The notes: generated by a model not told the origin, from the letters alone. A stretch of 64,000 nt of DNA from Acinetobacter calcoaceticus (GCF_900520355.1 NZ_LS999521.1:3782001-3846000); one strand, 5' to 3'; shown: positions 42,796-53,919, numbered from the stretch's first letter. Made by a program: numbers and translations.

Positions 42796-45402
42796 TTAAG
42801 CCACTTGGCCTTCTAAAAAGTCTTGCGCAAAACGCTGTAATACACCACCCGCTTCATATACAGAAACTTCTTCTTCTGTATCTAAACGGCAAGTCACAGG
42901 CACTTCAACAATCTCTTCTTTACCATCCGCTGTGGCACGTTCAATCACTAAAGTTAAAGTCGAACGCGGCGCAATATTACCAATCACGCTATAAAGCTCT
43001 GTACCATCTAACTTCAAAGTCTTGCGGTTTACACCCGGTTTAAACTCAAGCGGTAACACGCCCATACCCACCAAGTTAGTACGGTGAATACGCTCAAAAC
43101 CTTCTGCCACAATCGCTTCAACACCCGCAAGACGTACACCTTTTGCAGCCCAGTCACGGCTTGAACCCTGACCGTAGTCCGCACCTGCAACAATAATTAA
43201 TGGCTGTTTACGGTTCATGTAGGTTTCAATTGCTTCCCACATACGCATCACTTCGCCTTCTGGCTCTACACGCGCTTTTGAACCTTGCTTGATCGTACCG
43301 TCTGAACGGACCACCATTTCGTTATAGAGTTTCGGGTTAGCAAATGTTGCACGTTGTGCAGTCAAATGGTCACCACGATGCGTTGCATATGAGTTGAAGT
43401 CTTCTTCTGGTAGACCCATTTTATGAAGATATTCACCCGCAGCCGAGTCCATCAAAATCGCGTTTGAAGGCGATAAATGGTCGGTGGTGATGTTATCACC
43501 CAAAATCGCAAGCGGACGCATGTTCGCTAAAGTACGTGGTGCAGCCAACGCCCCTTCCCAATATGGTGGACGGCGGATGTAAGTACTTTGTGGACGCCAG
43601 TCGTAAAGCGGACTTTCGGCCTCTACGGTTACGCCTAAGTCAAACATTGGAATGTAGACTTTACGGAACTGTTCAGGCTTCACAGCTTCTTTTACTAATG
43701 CATCAATTTCAGCGTCAGATGGCCAAATGTCTTTCAGGTAAATCGGGTTACCGTCTTTATCGTGACCCAAAGCATCTTTTTCGATGTCAAAACGAATCGT
43801 ACCTGCAATTGCATACGCCACAACTAGTGGTGGTGATGCCAAGAACGCTTGTTTTGCATATGGATGGATACGGCCATCGAAGTTACGGTTACCAGACAGT
43901 ACTGCTGTTGCGTACAAGTCACGGTCAATAATTTCTTGTTGGATGACTGGATCTAACGCACCCGACATGCCGTTACAAGTCGTACAAGCATAAGCCACAA
44001 TACCAAAACCAAGTTGTTCTAAGTCTTTTAGAACTCCCGCTTCTTCAAGGTAAAGTGCAGCCGCTTTTGAACCCGGTGCAAATGATGATTTAACCCAAGG
44101 TTTACGAACTAAACCTAGCTCATTTGCCTTACGTGCCAACAAACCTGCCGCCACGGTGTTACGCGGGTTAGAAGTGTTAGTACATGAAGTAATTGCGGCA
44201 ATAATGATTGCGCCATCAGGCATTAAGCCGTCAGAACGGTTTTCAACAATACCCGCAATACCTTTTTCTTTTAGGTCCGCAGTTGAAACACGTGCATGTG
44301 GGTTTGATGGACCAGCAATGTTACGTGTTACTTTTGATAGATCAAAACGTAGTACGCGTGGGTACTCTGCTTTGGTCATGTCAGTTGCCCAAAGGCCGAT
44401 TTCTTTTGCGTACTGTTCAACCAATGCCACTTGAGCATCTTCACGACCTGTTAGGCGTAAGTAGTCAATCGTGTTTTGGTCGATGTAGAACATCGCAGCC
44501 GTAGCGCCATATTCTGGTGTCATGTTCGAAATGGTTGCACGGTCACCCACAGACATGCTGTCAGCACCTTCACCAAAGAACTCGAGGTATGCACCAACCA
44601 CACGTTCTTTACGCAAGAATTCAGTTAGAGCAAGTACGATATCTGTTGCGGTAATGCCAGCCTGACGCTGACCTATAAACTCAACACCAATAATGTCTGG
44701 CAGACGCATCCAAGATGCACGGCCCAACATCACGTTTTCAGCTTCTAAACCACCTACACCCACAGAAATTACGCCCAAAGCATCTGTATGTGGAGTGTGT
44801 GAATCTGTACCTACGCATGTGTCTGGATATGCCACGCCATCACGCGCCTGGATCACCGGAGACATTTTCTCTAGGTTAATCTGGTGCATGATGCCGTTCC
44901 CCGCAGGGATTACATCGACATTTTTAAATGCAGTTTTGGTCCACTCAATAAAGTGGAAACGGTCTTCGTTACGACGGTCTTCAACAGCACGGTTTTTTTC
45001 AAAAGCGTCTGGGTCTGCACCACCGAATTCCACTGCTAAAGAGTGGTCAACAATGAGCTGTGTTGGTACAACCGGATTGACTTTAGATGGGTCGCCGCCT
45101 TTGTCAGCAATTGCATCACGCAAACCTGCAAGGTCAACCAAAGCAGTTTGACCCAAAATGTCATGACACACCACGCGTGCAGGGTACCAAGGAAAGTCCA
45201 AGTCCTGACGGCGTTCAATTAACTGCGTTAAATAGGCAGTTAAATTCTCGGCATCGGCACGACGTACCAATTGCTCTGCAAGTACTTTAGACGTGTAAGG
45301 CAGTTTTTCGTATGCGCCTGGCTGAATATCTTCAACGGCTTGACGCACGTCGTAATATTCAAGCTGGGTACCTGCCAGCGGTTTACGGTATTTTGTATTC
45401 AT
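42796..45402 (-). CDS. acnD: Fe/S-dependent 2-methylisocitrate dehydratase AcnD
   Basis: The 868-residue enzyme is of the aconitase family, with Fe–S ligands in ITSCTNTSNPRNTVAAG and YACTTCNGMSG. With prpB and prpC in the operon it is the AcnD type, which dehydrates 2-methylcitrate to 2-methyl-cis-aconitate. Its ATG overlaps the prpC stop by one base (TAATG), so translation is coupled. I see no prpF gene here; prpF normally accompanies acnD, to isomerise the product, so it may lie elsewhere. Confidence 0.92.
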   Translation of the reverse strand: MNTKYRKPLAGTQLEYYDVRQAVEDIQPGAYEKLPYTSKVLAEQLVRRADAENLTAYLTQLIERRQDLDFPWYPARVVCHDILGQTALVDLAGLRDAIADKGGDPSKVNPVVPTQLIVDHSLAVEFGGADPDAFEKNRAVEDRRNEDRFHFIEWTKTAFKNVDVIPAGNGIMHQINLEKMSPVIQARDGVAYPDTCVGTDSHTPHTDALGVISVGVGGLEAENVMLGRASWMRLPDIIGVEFIGQRQAGITATDIVLALTEFLRKERVVGAYLEFFGEGADSMSVGDRATISNMTPEYGATAAMFYIDQNTIDYLRLTGREDAQVALVEQYAKEIGLWATDMTKAEYPRVLRFDLSKVTRNIAGPSNPHARVSTADLKEKGIAGIVENRSDGLMPDGAIIIAAITSCTNTSNPRNTVAAGLLARKANELGLVRKPWVKSSFAPGSKAAALYLEEAGVLKDLEQLGFGIVAYACTTCNGMSGALDPVIQQEIIDRDLYATAVLSGNRNFDGRIHPYAKQAFLASPPLVVAYAIAGTIRFDIEKDALGHDKDGNPIYLKDIWPSDAEIDALVKEAVKPEQFRKVYIPMFDLGVTVEAESPLYDWRPQSTYIRRPPYWEGALAAPRTLANMRPLAILGDNITTDHLSPSNAILMDSAAGEYLHKMGLPEEDFNSYATHRGDHLTAQRATFANPKLYNEMVVRSDGTIKQGSKARVEPEGEVMRMWEAIETYMNRKQPLIIVAGADYGQGSSRDWAAKGVRLAGVEAIVAEGFERIHRTNLVGMGVLPLEFKPGVNRKTLKLDGTELYSVIGNIAPRSTLTLVIERATADGKEEIVEVPVTCRLDTEEEVSVYEAGGVLQRFAQDFLEGQVA

Positions 45403-46559
45403 TAACCACGCTCCGCCAATGGTTTAAATTCGAGGTTTTCAGGACCTGTGTAGTTCGCGCTTGGACGAATGATTTTGCCGTCTTGGCGTTGTTCAATCAC
45501 GTGAGCTGACCAACCTGCTGTACGTGCAATCACGAACAATGGGGTGAACATGGCAGTTGGAACACCCATTAAGTGATAACTCACCGCACTGAACCAGTCG
45601 AGGTTCGGGAACATGTTTTTCACTTCTTTCATCACTGCTTCTAAACGCTCAGCGATTAAGTACATTTTGATGTTCTCTTGTGCTTTTGCCAACTCATGCG
45701 CAACTTTCTTGATCACTTCGTTACGTGGGTCAGAAACTGTATATACAGGGTGACCAAAACCGATCACCACTTCTTTATTTTCAACACGTTTACGAATATC
45801 AGCTTCTGCTTCGTCTGCGTTGTCGTAACGTTGTTGAATTACGAATGCAACTTCGTTTGCACCACCGTGTTTAGGTCCGCGAAGTGCACCAATACCACCT
45901 GTAATTGCCGAGTACATGTCAGAACCTGTACCTGCAACCACACGTGACGTAAAGGTAGATGCGTTGAACTCGTGTTCAGCATACAAAATGAGTGATGTAT
46001 GCATTGCTTGAATCCATTCTTCAGATGGTTTTTCACCATGAAGTAAGTGCAAGAAATGCGCTGCAATTGAGTCGTCATCCGTTTCAACTTCAATGCGACG
46101 ACCGTTGTTGCTGAAGTGATACCAATACAACAACATTGAACCTAGACTTGCCATTAATTTGTCGGCAATGTCTTTTGCGCCAGCTTCGTTGTGGTCTTCG
46201 TGTTCTGGCGTTAAACACCCTAGAACTGAAACACCTGTGCGCATCACATCCATTGGGTGTGCAGATGGTGGTAATTGTTCAAGTGCAGTTTTAAGTGCTG
46301 CTGGTAAGCCACGTAGTGCTTTTAATTTTGCTTTATACGCTTTGAGTTCAGCTTTGTTTGGTAATTTGCCATGTACGAGCAAGTGAGCAACTTCTTCAAA
46401 CTGGCTGCCGGCTGCAAGGTCAAGAATGTCATAGCCACGATAGTGCAAGTCGTTACCGCTACGTCCTACGGTACAAAGTGCTGTGTTGCCTGCAACTTGT
46501 CCACTCAGTGCAACTGATTTTTTTGGTTTGAAGCCTGTTGTTGTTTCATTTGAGCTCAT
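45402..46559 (-). CDS. prpC: 2-methylcitrate synthase
   Basis: This citrate-synthase-family enzyme of 385 residues condenses propionyl-CoA with oxaloacetate. Catalytic segments are [20 protein letters not shown] (His), [15 protein letters not shown] and [20 protein letters not shown] with the conserved His and downstream Asp/Arg region. The length and operon context give the 2-methylcitrate rather than citrate assignment. A 24-bp conserved motif lies 38 bp before its start. Confidence 0.93.
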   Translation of the reverse strand: MSSNETTTGFKPKKSVALSGQVAGNTALCTVGRSGNDLHYRGYDILDLAAGSQFEEVAHLLVHGKLPNKAELKAYKAKLKALRGLPAALKTALEQLPPSAHPMDVMRTGVSVLGCLTPEHEDHNEAGAKDIADKLMASLGSMLLYWYHFSNNGRRIEVETDDDSIAAHFLHLLHGEKPSEEWIQAMHTSLILYAEHEFNASTFTSRVVAGTGSDMYSAITGGIGALRGPKHGGANEVAFVIQQRYDNADEAEADIRKRVENKEVVIGFGHPVYTVSDPRNEVIKKVAHELAKAQENIKMYLIAERLEAVMKEVKNMFPNLDWFSAVSYHLMGVPTAMFTPLFVIARTAGWSAHVIEQRQDGKIIRPSANYTGPENLEFKPLAERG

Positions 46560-46597
46560 AAGATTGTCCTTTCCTATCTATCTGAATTTATTTATTA

Positions 46598-46621
46598 AAC
46601 ACGACGGATTCGTACCGTTTT
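46598..46621 (-). promoter_or_regulatory. Conserved leader motif ahead of prpC
   Basis: In the prpB–prpC gap the minus strand reads AAAACGGTACGAATCC followed by GTCGTGTT; ACGG and CCGT can pair. The dld leader has the same motif at 51742–51765 (20 of 24 bases alike) at the same distance from its start codon. Confidence 0.45.
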
Positions 46622-46627
46622 CACTTC

Positions 46628-47512
46628 TTATTTCTTTTTAGCAAATGCGTTGTCTAAGTAGTCTTCAAACGCATAGTAATTAATGCGTTCATATAACTCT
46701 TTACGCGTTTGCATAATATCAACCACGTTCTTTTGCGTGCCTTCTTTACGCAAGGTTTCATACACAGTTTCGGCAGCTTTGTTCATAGCACGGAAAGCAG
46801 AAAGTGGATAAAGTGCAAGGCTTACATCTGCAGATGCTAACTCTTCAGTGGTAAACAGTGGTGTAGAACCAAACTCGGTAATGTTTGCCAAAATTGGTGC
46901 GCCAGTTGTTTGAGCAAATTGCTTATACATATCAAGCTCGGTAATTGCTTCAGGGAACAACATGTCAGCACCAGCTTCAATGTAAGCACCCGCACGGTCA
47001 ATTGCAGCTTGTAAACCATCTACAGCCAATGCATCAGTACGGGCCATAATCACGAAGCTGTCATCACCACGCGCATCAACCGCAGCTTTAATACGGTCAA
47101 CCATTTCTTCTTGAGTCACAATGGCTTTGTTCGGACGGTGACCACAACGTTTTGCGCCCACTTGGTCTTCAATATGCATTGCCGCAGCACCAAACTTGAT
47201 GAGTGCTTTTGTGGTACGCGCAATGTTAAATGCAGAAGCACCAAAACCTGTGTCCGCATCGACCAATAATGGAAGATCGCATACATCGGTAATACGGCGT
47301 ACATCTGTCAACACATCGTCAAGGTTACTGATTCCTAAATCAGGCAAGCCTAAAGAACCAGCTGCTACACCACCACCTGATAAGTAAATCGCTTTATAAC
47401 CTGCACGTTTTGCCAAAAGTGCATGATTGGCATTAATAGTTCCAACCACTTGTAATGGCTTTTCTTGGGCTACGGCTTCGCGAAATAGCTGACCTGCGGA
47501 TTGTTTAGCCAT
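46628..47512 (-). CDS. prpB: 2-methylisocitrate lyase
   Basis: The 294-residue enzyme cleaves 2-methylisocitrate to pyruvate and succinate. It has the isocitrate-lyase-family active-site sequence KRCGHRPNK (catalytic Cys) and the metal-binding [10 protein letters not shown]. The ATG at 47512 has AAGGAG upstream and overlaps the regulator gene's end by 8 bp; a longer frame to 47626 is not credible. Confidence 0.94.
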   Translation of the reverse strand: MAKQSAGQLFREAVAQEKPLQVVGTINANHALLAKRAGYKAIYLSGGGVAAGSLGLPDLGISNLDDVLTDVRRITDVCDLPLLVDADTGFGASAFNIARTTKALIKFGAAAMHIEDQVGAKRCGHRPNKAIVTQEEMVDRIKAAVDARGDDSFVIMARTDALAVDGLQAAIDRAGAYIEAGADMLFPEAITELDMYKQFAQTTGAPILANITEFGSTPLFTTEELASADVSLALYPLSAFRAMNKAAETVYETLRKEGTQKNVVDIMQTRKELYERINYYAFEDYLDNAFAKKK

Positions 47513-48215
47513 TGTTATGTTCTCCTTGTGCTTGTAGCAGTGTTTGCTCAATAATTTTGTAAGAAGCATTGATATGTCGATGCATGAGCAGCTCGGCAAG
47601 TTCACCATCGCCTTCTGCAATTGCATCTAAAATACGGATATGTTCGTCCCAAGCTTTGCTCGGTCGATCAGGTGTGTTTGAAAACTGAATTCGGTACATA
47701 CGGATGAGGTGATAAAGCTCATCACACAACATTTTTTCTAGGGTTTTATTGCCACTACTTTTAATAATGCAGTAGTGAAAATCGTCCTGCCCTTCTTGCA
47801 AGTAATATCCTTTACCTGCTTTAAAATTTTCATCTTCAGCATGCATACGCAATACATCGCGTAGCGCCAAAATTTGCTTTTTATCAATATGCTGTGCAGC
47901 AAGTTTACAAGCCAAACCTTCTAAAGACGCACGAATCTGGTAAAGCTCTTTAAACTGTTGCAGCGATAGCGAAACCACACGCGCACCCACATGTGCAGTG
48001 CGCTCAACTAATTTTTGACCTTCAAGACGATGAATTGCTTCACGCAAAGGTCCACGGCTAATGCCATAAGTCCGTGCCAGTTCAGGTTCAGATATTTTGC
48101 TACCTGCCGGAATTTGACCCAAAACAATAGCCGTCTGTATTTGTTTAAATACATTCTCGGTCAGTGTTCTACCCTGACTTTGTAGAGGCTCTGGTGCGAA
48201 GGTCAAATCTTGCAT
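47505..48215 (-). CDS. GntR/FadR-family regulator of the methylcitrate operon
   Basis: The 236-residue protein has an N-terminal winged helix-turn-helix ([20 protein letters not shown], then [20 protein letters not shown]) and an FCD-type effector domain (residues about 85–220). It is the first gene of the prp operon and overlaps prpB. A perfect palindrome ATTGTCGACAAT abuts its start codon, a plausible self-operator. Effector candidates are methylcitrate or propionyl-CoA. Confidence 0.88.
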   Translation of the reverse strand: MQDLTFAPEPLQSQGRTLTENVFKQIQTAIVLGQIPAGSKISEPELARTYGISRGPLREAIHRLEGQKLVERTAHVGARVVSLSLQQFKELYQIRASLEGLACKLAAQHIDKKQILALRDVLRMHAEDENFKAGKGYYLQEGQDDFHYCIIKSSGNKTLEKMLCDELYHLIRMYRIQFSNTPDRPSKAWDEHIRILDAIAEGDGELAELLMHRHINASYKIIEQTLLQAQGEHNNG

Positions 48216-48227
48216 ATTGTCGACAAT
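48216..48227. promoter_or_regulatory. Palindromic operator of the prp operon regulator
   Basis: ATTGTCGACAAT is a perfect 12-bp palindrome directly before the regulator's ATG. From memory it resembles sites proposed for GntR-type propionate regulators (TTGTCGACAA). Repressor bound here would block the ribosome site or promoter. Confidence 0.55.
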
Positions 48228-48730
48228 TTTTAATCAATTATGGCTTTTATAGCGTTATGACTGAAAAAAATCAAGGTGATTGTTGACACTTTAGAGAACG
48301 CACTAGGTCAATTGTGCTCAATAAAGTACTTTATTTGCCATAAATTCAGATTATCTCACTTCTCCTTGTTAATACTTATAAAACAAATGGTTATTTACAT
48401 ATTTTCATAAATACGGAAGAGATTTATATCTAGATTAAATAGAGATATTTGTCCCTTCAAACTTTAGTCTACAACCCATGTATGACAGCAAGATTGTAGA
48501 AAATCCGATTGAATACGATTTTTATGGATAAATTAGTATCTATTTACCGTAATTTCATTTAATCCGTTTTTATTATTTATTTGCCAGAAAATATCAATAT
48601 TAATGAAATTATCAGGTGCTTCACGGTAGCTTTATTGATACATTATTGAGCATCGACATAGAAGTAATGCATTTTTCGAGACAGAAAAAGCTTAACTCTA
48701 TGCATATTGTTGAATGAAAGGACTTTTTTG
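48228..48730. other. Divergent promoter region, prp operon and aminotransferase
   Basis: This 503-bp spacer contains no credible gene. It is AT-rich and would hold the promoters of the prp operon (left) and the aminotransferase (right). I see no other clear palindrome or hairpin. Confidence 0.6.
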
Positions 48731-49945
48731 ATGTTTCAACATATCCCCCCATACGCAGGCGACCCAATTTTATCTTTAATGGAACAGTTCAATGCTGATA
48801 CTCGTTCTGAAAAAGTAAACTTGAGTATTGGTCTTTACTATAACGAAGACAGTATTGTTCCTCAGTTAGAGACCATTATCGAGGCGCAAAAGCGTATTGA
48901 GCCTAAGAACGGTAAAACCAAACTTTATTTGCCAATGGAAGGCTTCAAACCTTACCGTGAAGCAATTCAAGCACTTTTATTTGGTGCAAACAGCCCAGCA
49001 GTTAAAGCTGGCCGTGCTGTAACCATCCAAACGCTTGGTGGTTCAGGTGCATTGAAAGTTGGTGCTGACTTCTTAAAAACCTATTTCCCAAATTCAGACG
49101 TTTGGGTAAGCCAACCAACTTGGGATAACCACGTTGCAATTTTTAATGGCGCTGGCATTAAGACTCATTTCTACCCATATTTCGATAACGAAACTCGTGG
49201 TGTAGATTTTGACGGCATGTTGTCTACGCTTAAAACGTTGTCTGAGCAAAGCATTGTGTTGTTGCACCCATGCTGCCACAACCCAACGGGTGCTGACCTA
49301 AACCCAGCGCAATGGGATCAAGTGATTGCGGTATTAAAAGATCGTAACCTTATTCCATTCCTAGACATCGCTTACCAAGGTTTTGGCGATGGTATGGAAG
49401 AAGATGCGTATGCTATCCGTGCTTTAGACCAAGCGGGTTTAAACTTCATTGTGAGCAACTCGTTCTCTAAAATCTTCTCTTTATATGGCGAGCGTGTTGG
49501 CGGCTTAACTTTCGTATGTGACGATGCAGAAGCTGCTCAGTGCACATTCGGTCAGTTAAAAGCGACTGTACGCCGTATTTATTCTAGCCCTCCTACAACA
49601 GGTGCTTGGTTAGTTGATGAAGTGTTAAATGACGCTGAACTTAACCAACAATGGCAAGGTGAAGTGAAAGAGATGCGTGAGCGTATTATCAAAATGCGTA
49701 GCATCTTAAAAGACGAACTCACTAAAGCATTACCAGAGCTTGACTTTAGCTACCTTGTAAACCAAAAAGGTATGTTTAGCTACACAGGTTTAACTGCTGA
49801 GCAAGTTGATATCTTGCGTGAAGAATATGCAATCTACTTAGTACGTAGTGGTCGTATTTGTGTGGCAGGTTTAAACATGAACAATGTTTACACCGTTGCA
49901 AAAGCAGTTGCTGAAGTGCTTGCTAAATCAACAGCAGCAGCATAA
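48731..49945 (+). CDS. tyrB: Aromatic amino acid aminotransferase
   Basis: The 404-residue class-I PLP aminotransferase has the pyridoxal Lys in [18 protein letters not shown] (about residue 255) and the substrate-binding Arg in [14 protein letters not shown] near the end. N-terminal [20 protein letters not shown] matches TyrB/AspC enzymes. I chose the ATG at 48731 behind AAGGAC. It interconverts aromatic amino acids (and aspartate or leucine) with their keto acids. It stands alone with its own terminator. Confidence 0.92.
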   Translation: MFQHIPPYAGDPILSLMEQFNADTRSEKVNLSIGLYYNEDSIVPQLETIIEAQKRIEPKNGKTKLYLPMEGFKPYREAIQALLFGANSPAVKAGRAVTIQTLGGSGALKVGADFLKTYFPNSDVWVSQPTWDNHVAIFNGAGIKTHFYPYFDNETRGVDFDGMLSTLKTLSEQSIVLLHPCCHNPTGADLNPAQWDQVIAVLKDRNLIPFLDIAYQGFGDGMEEDAYAIRALDQAGLNFIVSNSFSKIFSLYGERVGGLTFVCDDAEAAQCTFGQLKATVRRIYSSPPTTGAWLVDEVLNDAELNQQWQGEVKEMRERIIKMRSILKDELTKALPELDFSYLVNQKGMFSYTGLTAEQVDILREEYAIYLVRSGRICVAGLNMNNVYTVAKAVAEVLAKSTAAA

Positions 49946-49960
49946 AACAGCTTTAAAAGA

Positions 49961-49984
49961 AAAGGCGCTTCGGCGCCTTTTTTT
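49961..49984 (+). terminator. Intrinsic terminator of tyrB
   Basis: AAAGGCGC-TTCG-GCGCCTTT is an 8-bp stem with a UUCG tetraloop followed by T's. Confidence 0.92.
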
Positions 49985-49995
49985 ATATATCGATA

Positions 49996-51702
49996 TTAGA
50001 ATTTCCTTTTGCCCCAATACTTCAGTTTTGATGTGTGTCCAATACCCACATTAAAGCTATTGGTTGGGTCGAGTTTTTGGTAAAAGTTCGCTAAAGCAGG
50101 TTTAGCAATGTAAAGATGCCCAACATTATGCTCTGCTGGGTACTCAGCACGGCGTGCATCAAGCAGTTTCCACATTTGGTGTTCCATTTCTAATGGATCA
50201 TTACCCTTTTTGAGAATATAGTCCTGATGGAAAACATGACAAAAGAAATGTCCATAATAGAGTTTATGGAGGATGTTCTTTTCCATCTCGGCTGGCAGTT
50301 GCTCTACCCATTCACGGTCATTACGACGTAACGCAATATCAAGCGCGACAATATCTTCAACTTCACTACGGTGTGTATCGCGATAACGAATTGCAGCTCC
50401 CGCAATTGCAAAGCGGTGTAAGAAAGCCTTTCGCCCTTCCTCTTCGCTACATACGAAATAGCTACCTGACGGATGCACTGCAAAATATTCTTTTAAAAAT
50501 TGCTCAGTCTGTGTTTTCGAATTATTTTCAACGCGTAAGACTAAATGATGCTCATAACGGTCTCGATATTCCGTCATACGCTTAGGCAAATGGCTTGGTA
50601 AAAAGAAAGTAATGGCCTGTAAAACATGATCAGTTAAGCCTTTAATTTTAAATCTTTCTAAAAAGCCATCGACTTTATCTTTCATGGCGAAGGCTTTTGG
50701 AACATTGGCTGTGCCGAACTTTTCAATAAACAAAAAAGTGTCTTTTCCGTACTTTTCACCAATCAGATAAGCATCGCGGTGAATATATTCACCTGCGATC
50801 GGTAGGCTTGGCAACGAGGTAAGTAAGTAACGACGTAACGCTGTTAAATCGTCAGCATCATTACTACCAATATAAAAGACATTGCTCTCTACTTTTTCAT
50901 AAGTATCAAGGCGTACAGCAAACACACAGACTTTACCTGCTGAACCAGATACTTCAAACAAACGTGACGGGTCAGCATTAAAACGTGCTGGTGAATCTTC
51001 ATCGACTTGAGTCACATCATGTGCATAACGATGGTCCGAGGCCTGCTTTTCACCATCATCTAAAACATCTACAGCTTGATATTGCTGTTTCTCTAAACGC
51101 GTCAAAATTTCTTCGGGTGTTGAGCCTAAATTCACACCTAAATGATTCACCAGTTCTAATTGACCAGCAGCATTCACTTGAGCATATAACGCTAGTTCAG
51201 TATATGCAGGACCACGACGTACCAATGCGCCGCCAGAGTTGTTACACACACCGCCGAGTACTGATGCGCCAATACATGATGAGCCAATCACCGAATGCGG
51301 TTCACGGTCATAACCTTTTAAAATTTGCTCTAAATTGTCTAAAGTCGCACCCGGTAAACAAATCACTTGCTTACCGTCCTGAATCACTTGAATGCCCTTT
51401 AATCGGCGCGTACTCATGACCAAAACAGGACGGTCATAGTCATCGCCATATGGCGTCGAACCACCAGTGAGCCCCGTATTCGCCGCCTGCATAATCACCA
51501 CACAATCTGCATCAATTGCAGCTTGTAACACTTGCCATTGCTCTAGCAATGTTCCTGGCACCACCACAGCCAGTACTTTCCCCTCGCCAAAACGACGACC
51601 TTGACGGTACTGACGTGTGCTTTGATCATCGGTCAGAACATGCGAACGCCCTACAATATTCTGTAAACGTTCAATCACTGCTTGAGGAGAAAATGTTTGC
51701 AT
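49996..51702 (-). CDS. dld: Quinone-dependent D-lactate dehydrogenase
   Basis: This FAD enzyme of about 568 residues oxidises D-lactate to pyruvate at the membrane. The FAD-binding region spans MQAANTGLTGGSTPYGDDYD to VIGSSCIGASVLGGVCNNSGG, and the C-terminal Dld-specific domain ends in KYWGKRKF. I chose the ATG at 51702 (MQTFSPQAVIER), behind AAGGAAA; the frame to 51726 adds eight residues. The gene lies downstream of lldP–lldR–lldD on the same strand, so it completes the lactate module. Confidence 0.94.
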   Translation of the reverse strand: MQTFSPQAVIERLQNIVGRSHVLTDDQSTRQYRQGRRFGEGKVLAVVVPGTLLEQWQVLQAAIDADCVVIMQAANTGLTGGSTPYGDDYDRPVLVMSTRRLKGIQVIQDGKQVICLPGATLDNLEQILKGYDREPHSVIGSSCIGASVLGGVCNNSGGALVRRGPAYTELALYAQVNAAGQLELVNHLGVNLGSTPEEILTRLEKQQYQAVDVLDDGEKQASDHRYAHDVTQVDEDSPARFNADPSRLFEVSGSAGKVCVFAVRLDTYEKVESNVFYIGSNDADDLTALRRYLLTSLPSLPIAGEYIHRDAYLIGEKYGKDTFLFIEKFGTANVPKAFAMKDKVDGFLERFKIKGLTDHVLQAITFFLPSHLPKRMTEYRDRYEHHLVLRVENNSKTQTEQFLKEYFAVHPSGSYFVCSEEEGRKAFLHRFAIAGAAIRYRDTHRSEVEDIVALDIALRRNDREWVEQLPAEMEKNILHKLYYGHFFCHVFHQDYILKKGNDPLEMEHQMWKLLDARRAEYPAEHNVGHLYIAKPALANFYQKLDPTNSFNVGIGHTSKLKYWGKRKF

Positions 51703-51741
51703 GATGGTTTCCTTTTGGTCATCCATTTATCAAATTAGACC

Positions 51742-51765
51742 AACACGACGGCGTCTTACCGTTTG
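51742..51765 (-). promoter_or_regulatory. Conserved leader motif ahead of dld
   Basis: The minus strand reads CAAACGGTAAGACGCC followed by GTCGTGTT, like the prpC leader motif at 46598–46621. It lies 39 bp before the start. The arms ACGG and CCGT can pair. Confidence 0.45.
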
Positions 51766-51828
51766 TAATTTATAATTTAATTAGCTCATTCTCTAATTCG
51801 AATCAGCCCTATATTTACTATCTCGGTT

Positions 51829-51922
51829 GGCGGCATGGATGCCGCCTGTTGAGTAACAGTACAAGGAAGTACTGTTTGCTCAACAAAAGGTTTTTGGTTA
51901 CTTTTGACCTTTCAAAAGTGAC
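51829..51922. repeat. Three-hairpin element between lldD and dld
   Basis: Three hairpins in a row: GGCGGCAT-GG-ATGCCGCC (51829–51846), a long arm GTTGAG…CTCAAC enclosing CAGTAC-AAGGAA-GTACTG (51848–51884), and ACTTTTGA-CCTT-TCAAAAGT (51900–51919). The first two show GG or GGA in the loop. The form suggests a dispersed extragenic element, but only this copy is in the window. Confidence 0.6.
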
Positions 51923-51999
51923 AAACACCTATACGTAAAACATTAGCAAATCACCAAATTTTAAGGCTGTGCTTACTGCTTCACTTAAAAAGTTATTTC

Positions 52000-53151
52000 T
52001 TAAAAACCTTGCTTCATCGCCTGTACTAAACAATCCGCATTAATATCCTGAATTGACTTAGCACCCGTGAGCGTCATCGCAACACGCATTTCCTTATCAA
52101 TCAAATCAAGCAAGTTCGACACCCCTTGCCCACCTGCTGCTGCCAAGGCATAAACAAATGCGCGGCCAAGTAACACTGTATCTGCACCGAGTGCCAACAT
52201 ACGCACCACATCCAAACCATTACGAATGCCTGAGTCAGCCAAAATCGCCAAATCACCTTTCACTGCATCAGCAATTGCAGGCAACGCACGGGCAGATGAC
52301 ATCACGCCATCTAACTGACGACCGCCATGGTTAGATACCACAATGCCATCTGCACCAAAACGTACAGCATCTTTGGCATCTTCAGGGTCTAAAATACCTT
52401 TAATGACCATTGGGCCATCCCAAAATTCACGGATCCACTCAAGGTCTTTCCATGAAATCGATGGGTCGAAGTTTGAACCCAACCAGCCGATATAATCTTC
52501 AAGTCCAGTTGGTTTACCTAAATATTTAGAAATATTACCTAAGTCGTGCGGACGACCCATTAACCCCACATTCCATGCCCAATGCGGATGAAACATTGAC
52601 TGCACATAACGGCGCATAGCCGCATTAGACCCACTCATTCCAGAATGGGCATCGCGATAACGCGCACCCGGCACAGGCATATCTACAGTAAACACTAGTG
52701 TTGAGCAGCCTGCTGCTTTAGCACGTTCCAAAGCATTACGCATAAAACCACGGTCACGTAATACATAAAGCTGGAACCACATTGGACGGCTGATTGCAGG
52801 TGCCACTTCTTCAATCGGACAAACAGAAACCGTTGAAAGCGTAAATGGAATACCCTTTTTATCGGCTGCCATCGCGGCCTGAACTTCACCGCGGCGCGCA
52901 TACATGCCTGTTAAACCGACAGGAGCCAACGCAACTGGCATCGACAAGGTTTCATTAAACAGTTTTGTCTCTAAACTTAAAGCTGACATGTCATTCAGCA
53001 CACGTTGACGCAATGCAATTTCTGACAAATCTTGTACGTTGCGCTTTAATGTATATTCCGAATACGCTCCACCATCGATGTAATGAAATAAAAATGGAGG
53101 TAAGCGACGCTGTGCCGCAGCACGGTAATCATTGCCAGAAGAAATAATCAT
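52000..53151 (-). CDS. lldD: L-lactate dehydrogenase (FMN, quinone-linked)
   Basis: The 383-residue FMN enzyme oxidises L-lactate to pyruvate for the respiratory chain. The active-site [10 protein letters not shown] with catalytic His lies near residue 275, and [20 protein letters not shown] forms the FMN phosphate site. The N-terminal [19 protein letters not shown] is the LldD/glycolate-oxidase signature. Its ATG overlaps the lldR stop (ATGA). Confidence 0.95.
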   Translation of the reverse strand: MIISSGNDYRAAAQRRLPPFLFHYIDGGAYSEYTLKRNVQDLSEIALRQRVLNDMSALSLETKLFNETLSMPVALAPVGLTGMYARRGEVQAAMAADKKGIPFTLSTVSVCPIEEVAPAISRPMWFQLYVLRDRGFMRNALERAKAAGCSTLVFTVDMPVPGARYRDAHSGMSGSNAAMRRYVQSMFHPHWAWNVGLMGRPHDLGNISKYLGKPTGLEDYIGWLGSNFDPSISWKDLEWIREFWDGPMVIKGILDPEDAKDAVRFGADGIVVSNHGGRQLDGVMSSARALPAIADAVKGDLAILADSGIRNGLDVVRMLALGADTVLLGRAFVYALAAAGGQGVSNLLDLIDKEMRVAMTLTGAKSIQDINADCLVQAMKQGF

Positions 53152-53900
53152 TTTAAATCAACTCTATTTAAACGGTTTGCACGTTTCTGGCGAGCTTCAT
53201 CTTCATCCAGAGAACGCACATGATTAATCACAAATTCAATATGACCGCAGACAGCTTGGCGTGCGGCCTCGGGATCTTTACGATCAATAGCATCCATCAC
53301 CTGAAAATGCTGTTCACTCAGCAAGTCACCATTTATCGGATCGTTATAGACTTTTTTACGTCCCAACAAGACGTTGTATTGCAGCAAATCAAACAAGCTG
53401 CGCATCATTTGAATCAGCACAACATTATGCGAAGCCTCAGCAATAGCTAAATGAAATTCGGCATCTGCAACCGCCGCCTGCGCTGAGTCACCCGCATTTT
53501 GATGGCGACTAATTTCATTAAAATAATGATGAATTTTGGCGCGATCTTCAGGTGTTGAGCGCAATGCCGCATACCATGCCGTGCCCCCCTCGAGTAATAG
53601 CCGCGCCTCTTGTACATCAAAACGGTAAAGCGGATCTTCTTCCATCAGGTTGCTAATCGGGTTCACAATGAGTTGCTGTGGCCACTGTTCAGGTAACTGT
53701 TGAATATAAGTCCCATCTCCACGGCGGCTAATAAGCACACCTTGACTATTGAGCTGTTGAATTGCTTCACGCAAAGAAGGACGAGAAACCCCTAAGCTAG
53801 TTGCAAGCTGGCGCTCGGCAGGCAAACGGTCACCTTTTCTCATGTGACGCTCTTCAATTAATGCCTGCAATTTCATGACCACTTGATCGGAGATTCTCAT
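53148..53900 (-). CDS. lldR: FadR/GntR-type lactate regulator
   Basis: The 250-residue protein has a GntR helix-turn-helix ([20 protein letters not shown], then [19 protein letters not shown]) and an FCD domain with metal-ligand type His residues ([19 protein letters not shown]). It responds to L-lactate in homologous systems. It sits between lldP and lldD in the operon, and two matching operators lie upstream of lldP. Confidence 0.92.
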   Translation of the reverse strand: MRISDQVVMKLQALIEERHMRKGDRLPAERQLATSLGVSRPSLREAIQQLNSQGVLISRRGDGTYIQQLPEQWPQQLIVNPISNLMEEDPLYRFDVQEARLLLEGGTAWYAALRSTPEDRAKIHHYFNEISRHQNAGDSAQAAVADAEFHLAIAEASHNVVLIQMMRSLFDLLQYNVLLGRKKVYNDPINGDLLSEQHFQVMDAIDRKDPEAARQAVCGHIEFVINHVRSLDEDEARQKRANRLNRVDLK

Positions 53901-53919
53901 CGCGTTTCCTTCACTCGAG

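Noticed and set aside
47505..47626. Extended N-terminus for PrpB
   Set aside because: The extra 38 residues overlap the regulator gene, lack family similarity, and the ATG at 47512 has a strong AAGGAG site.
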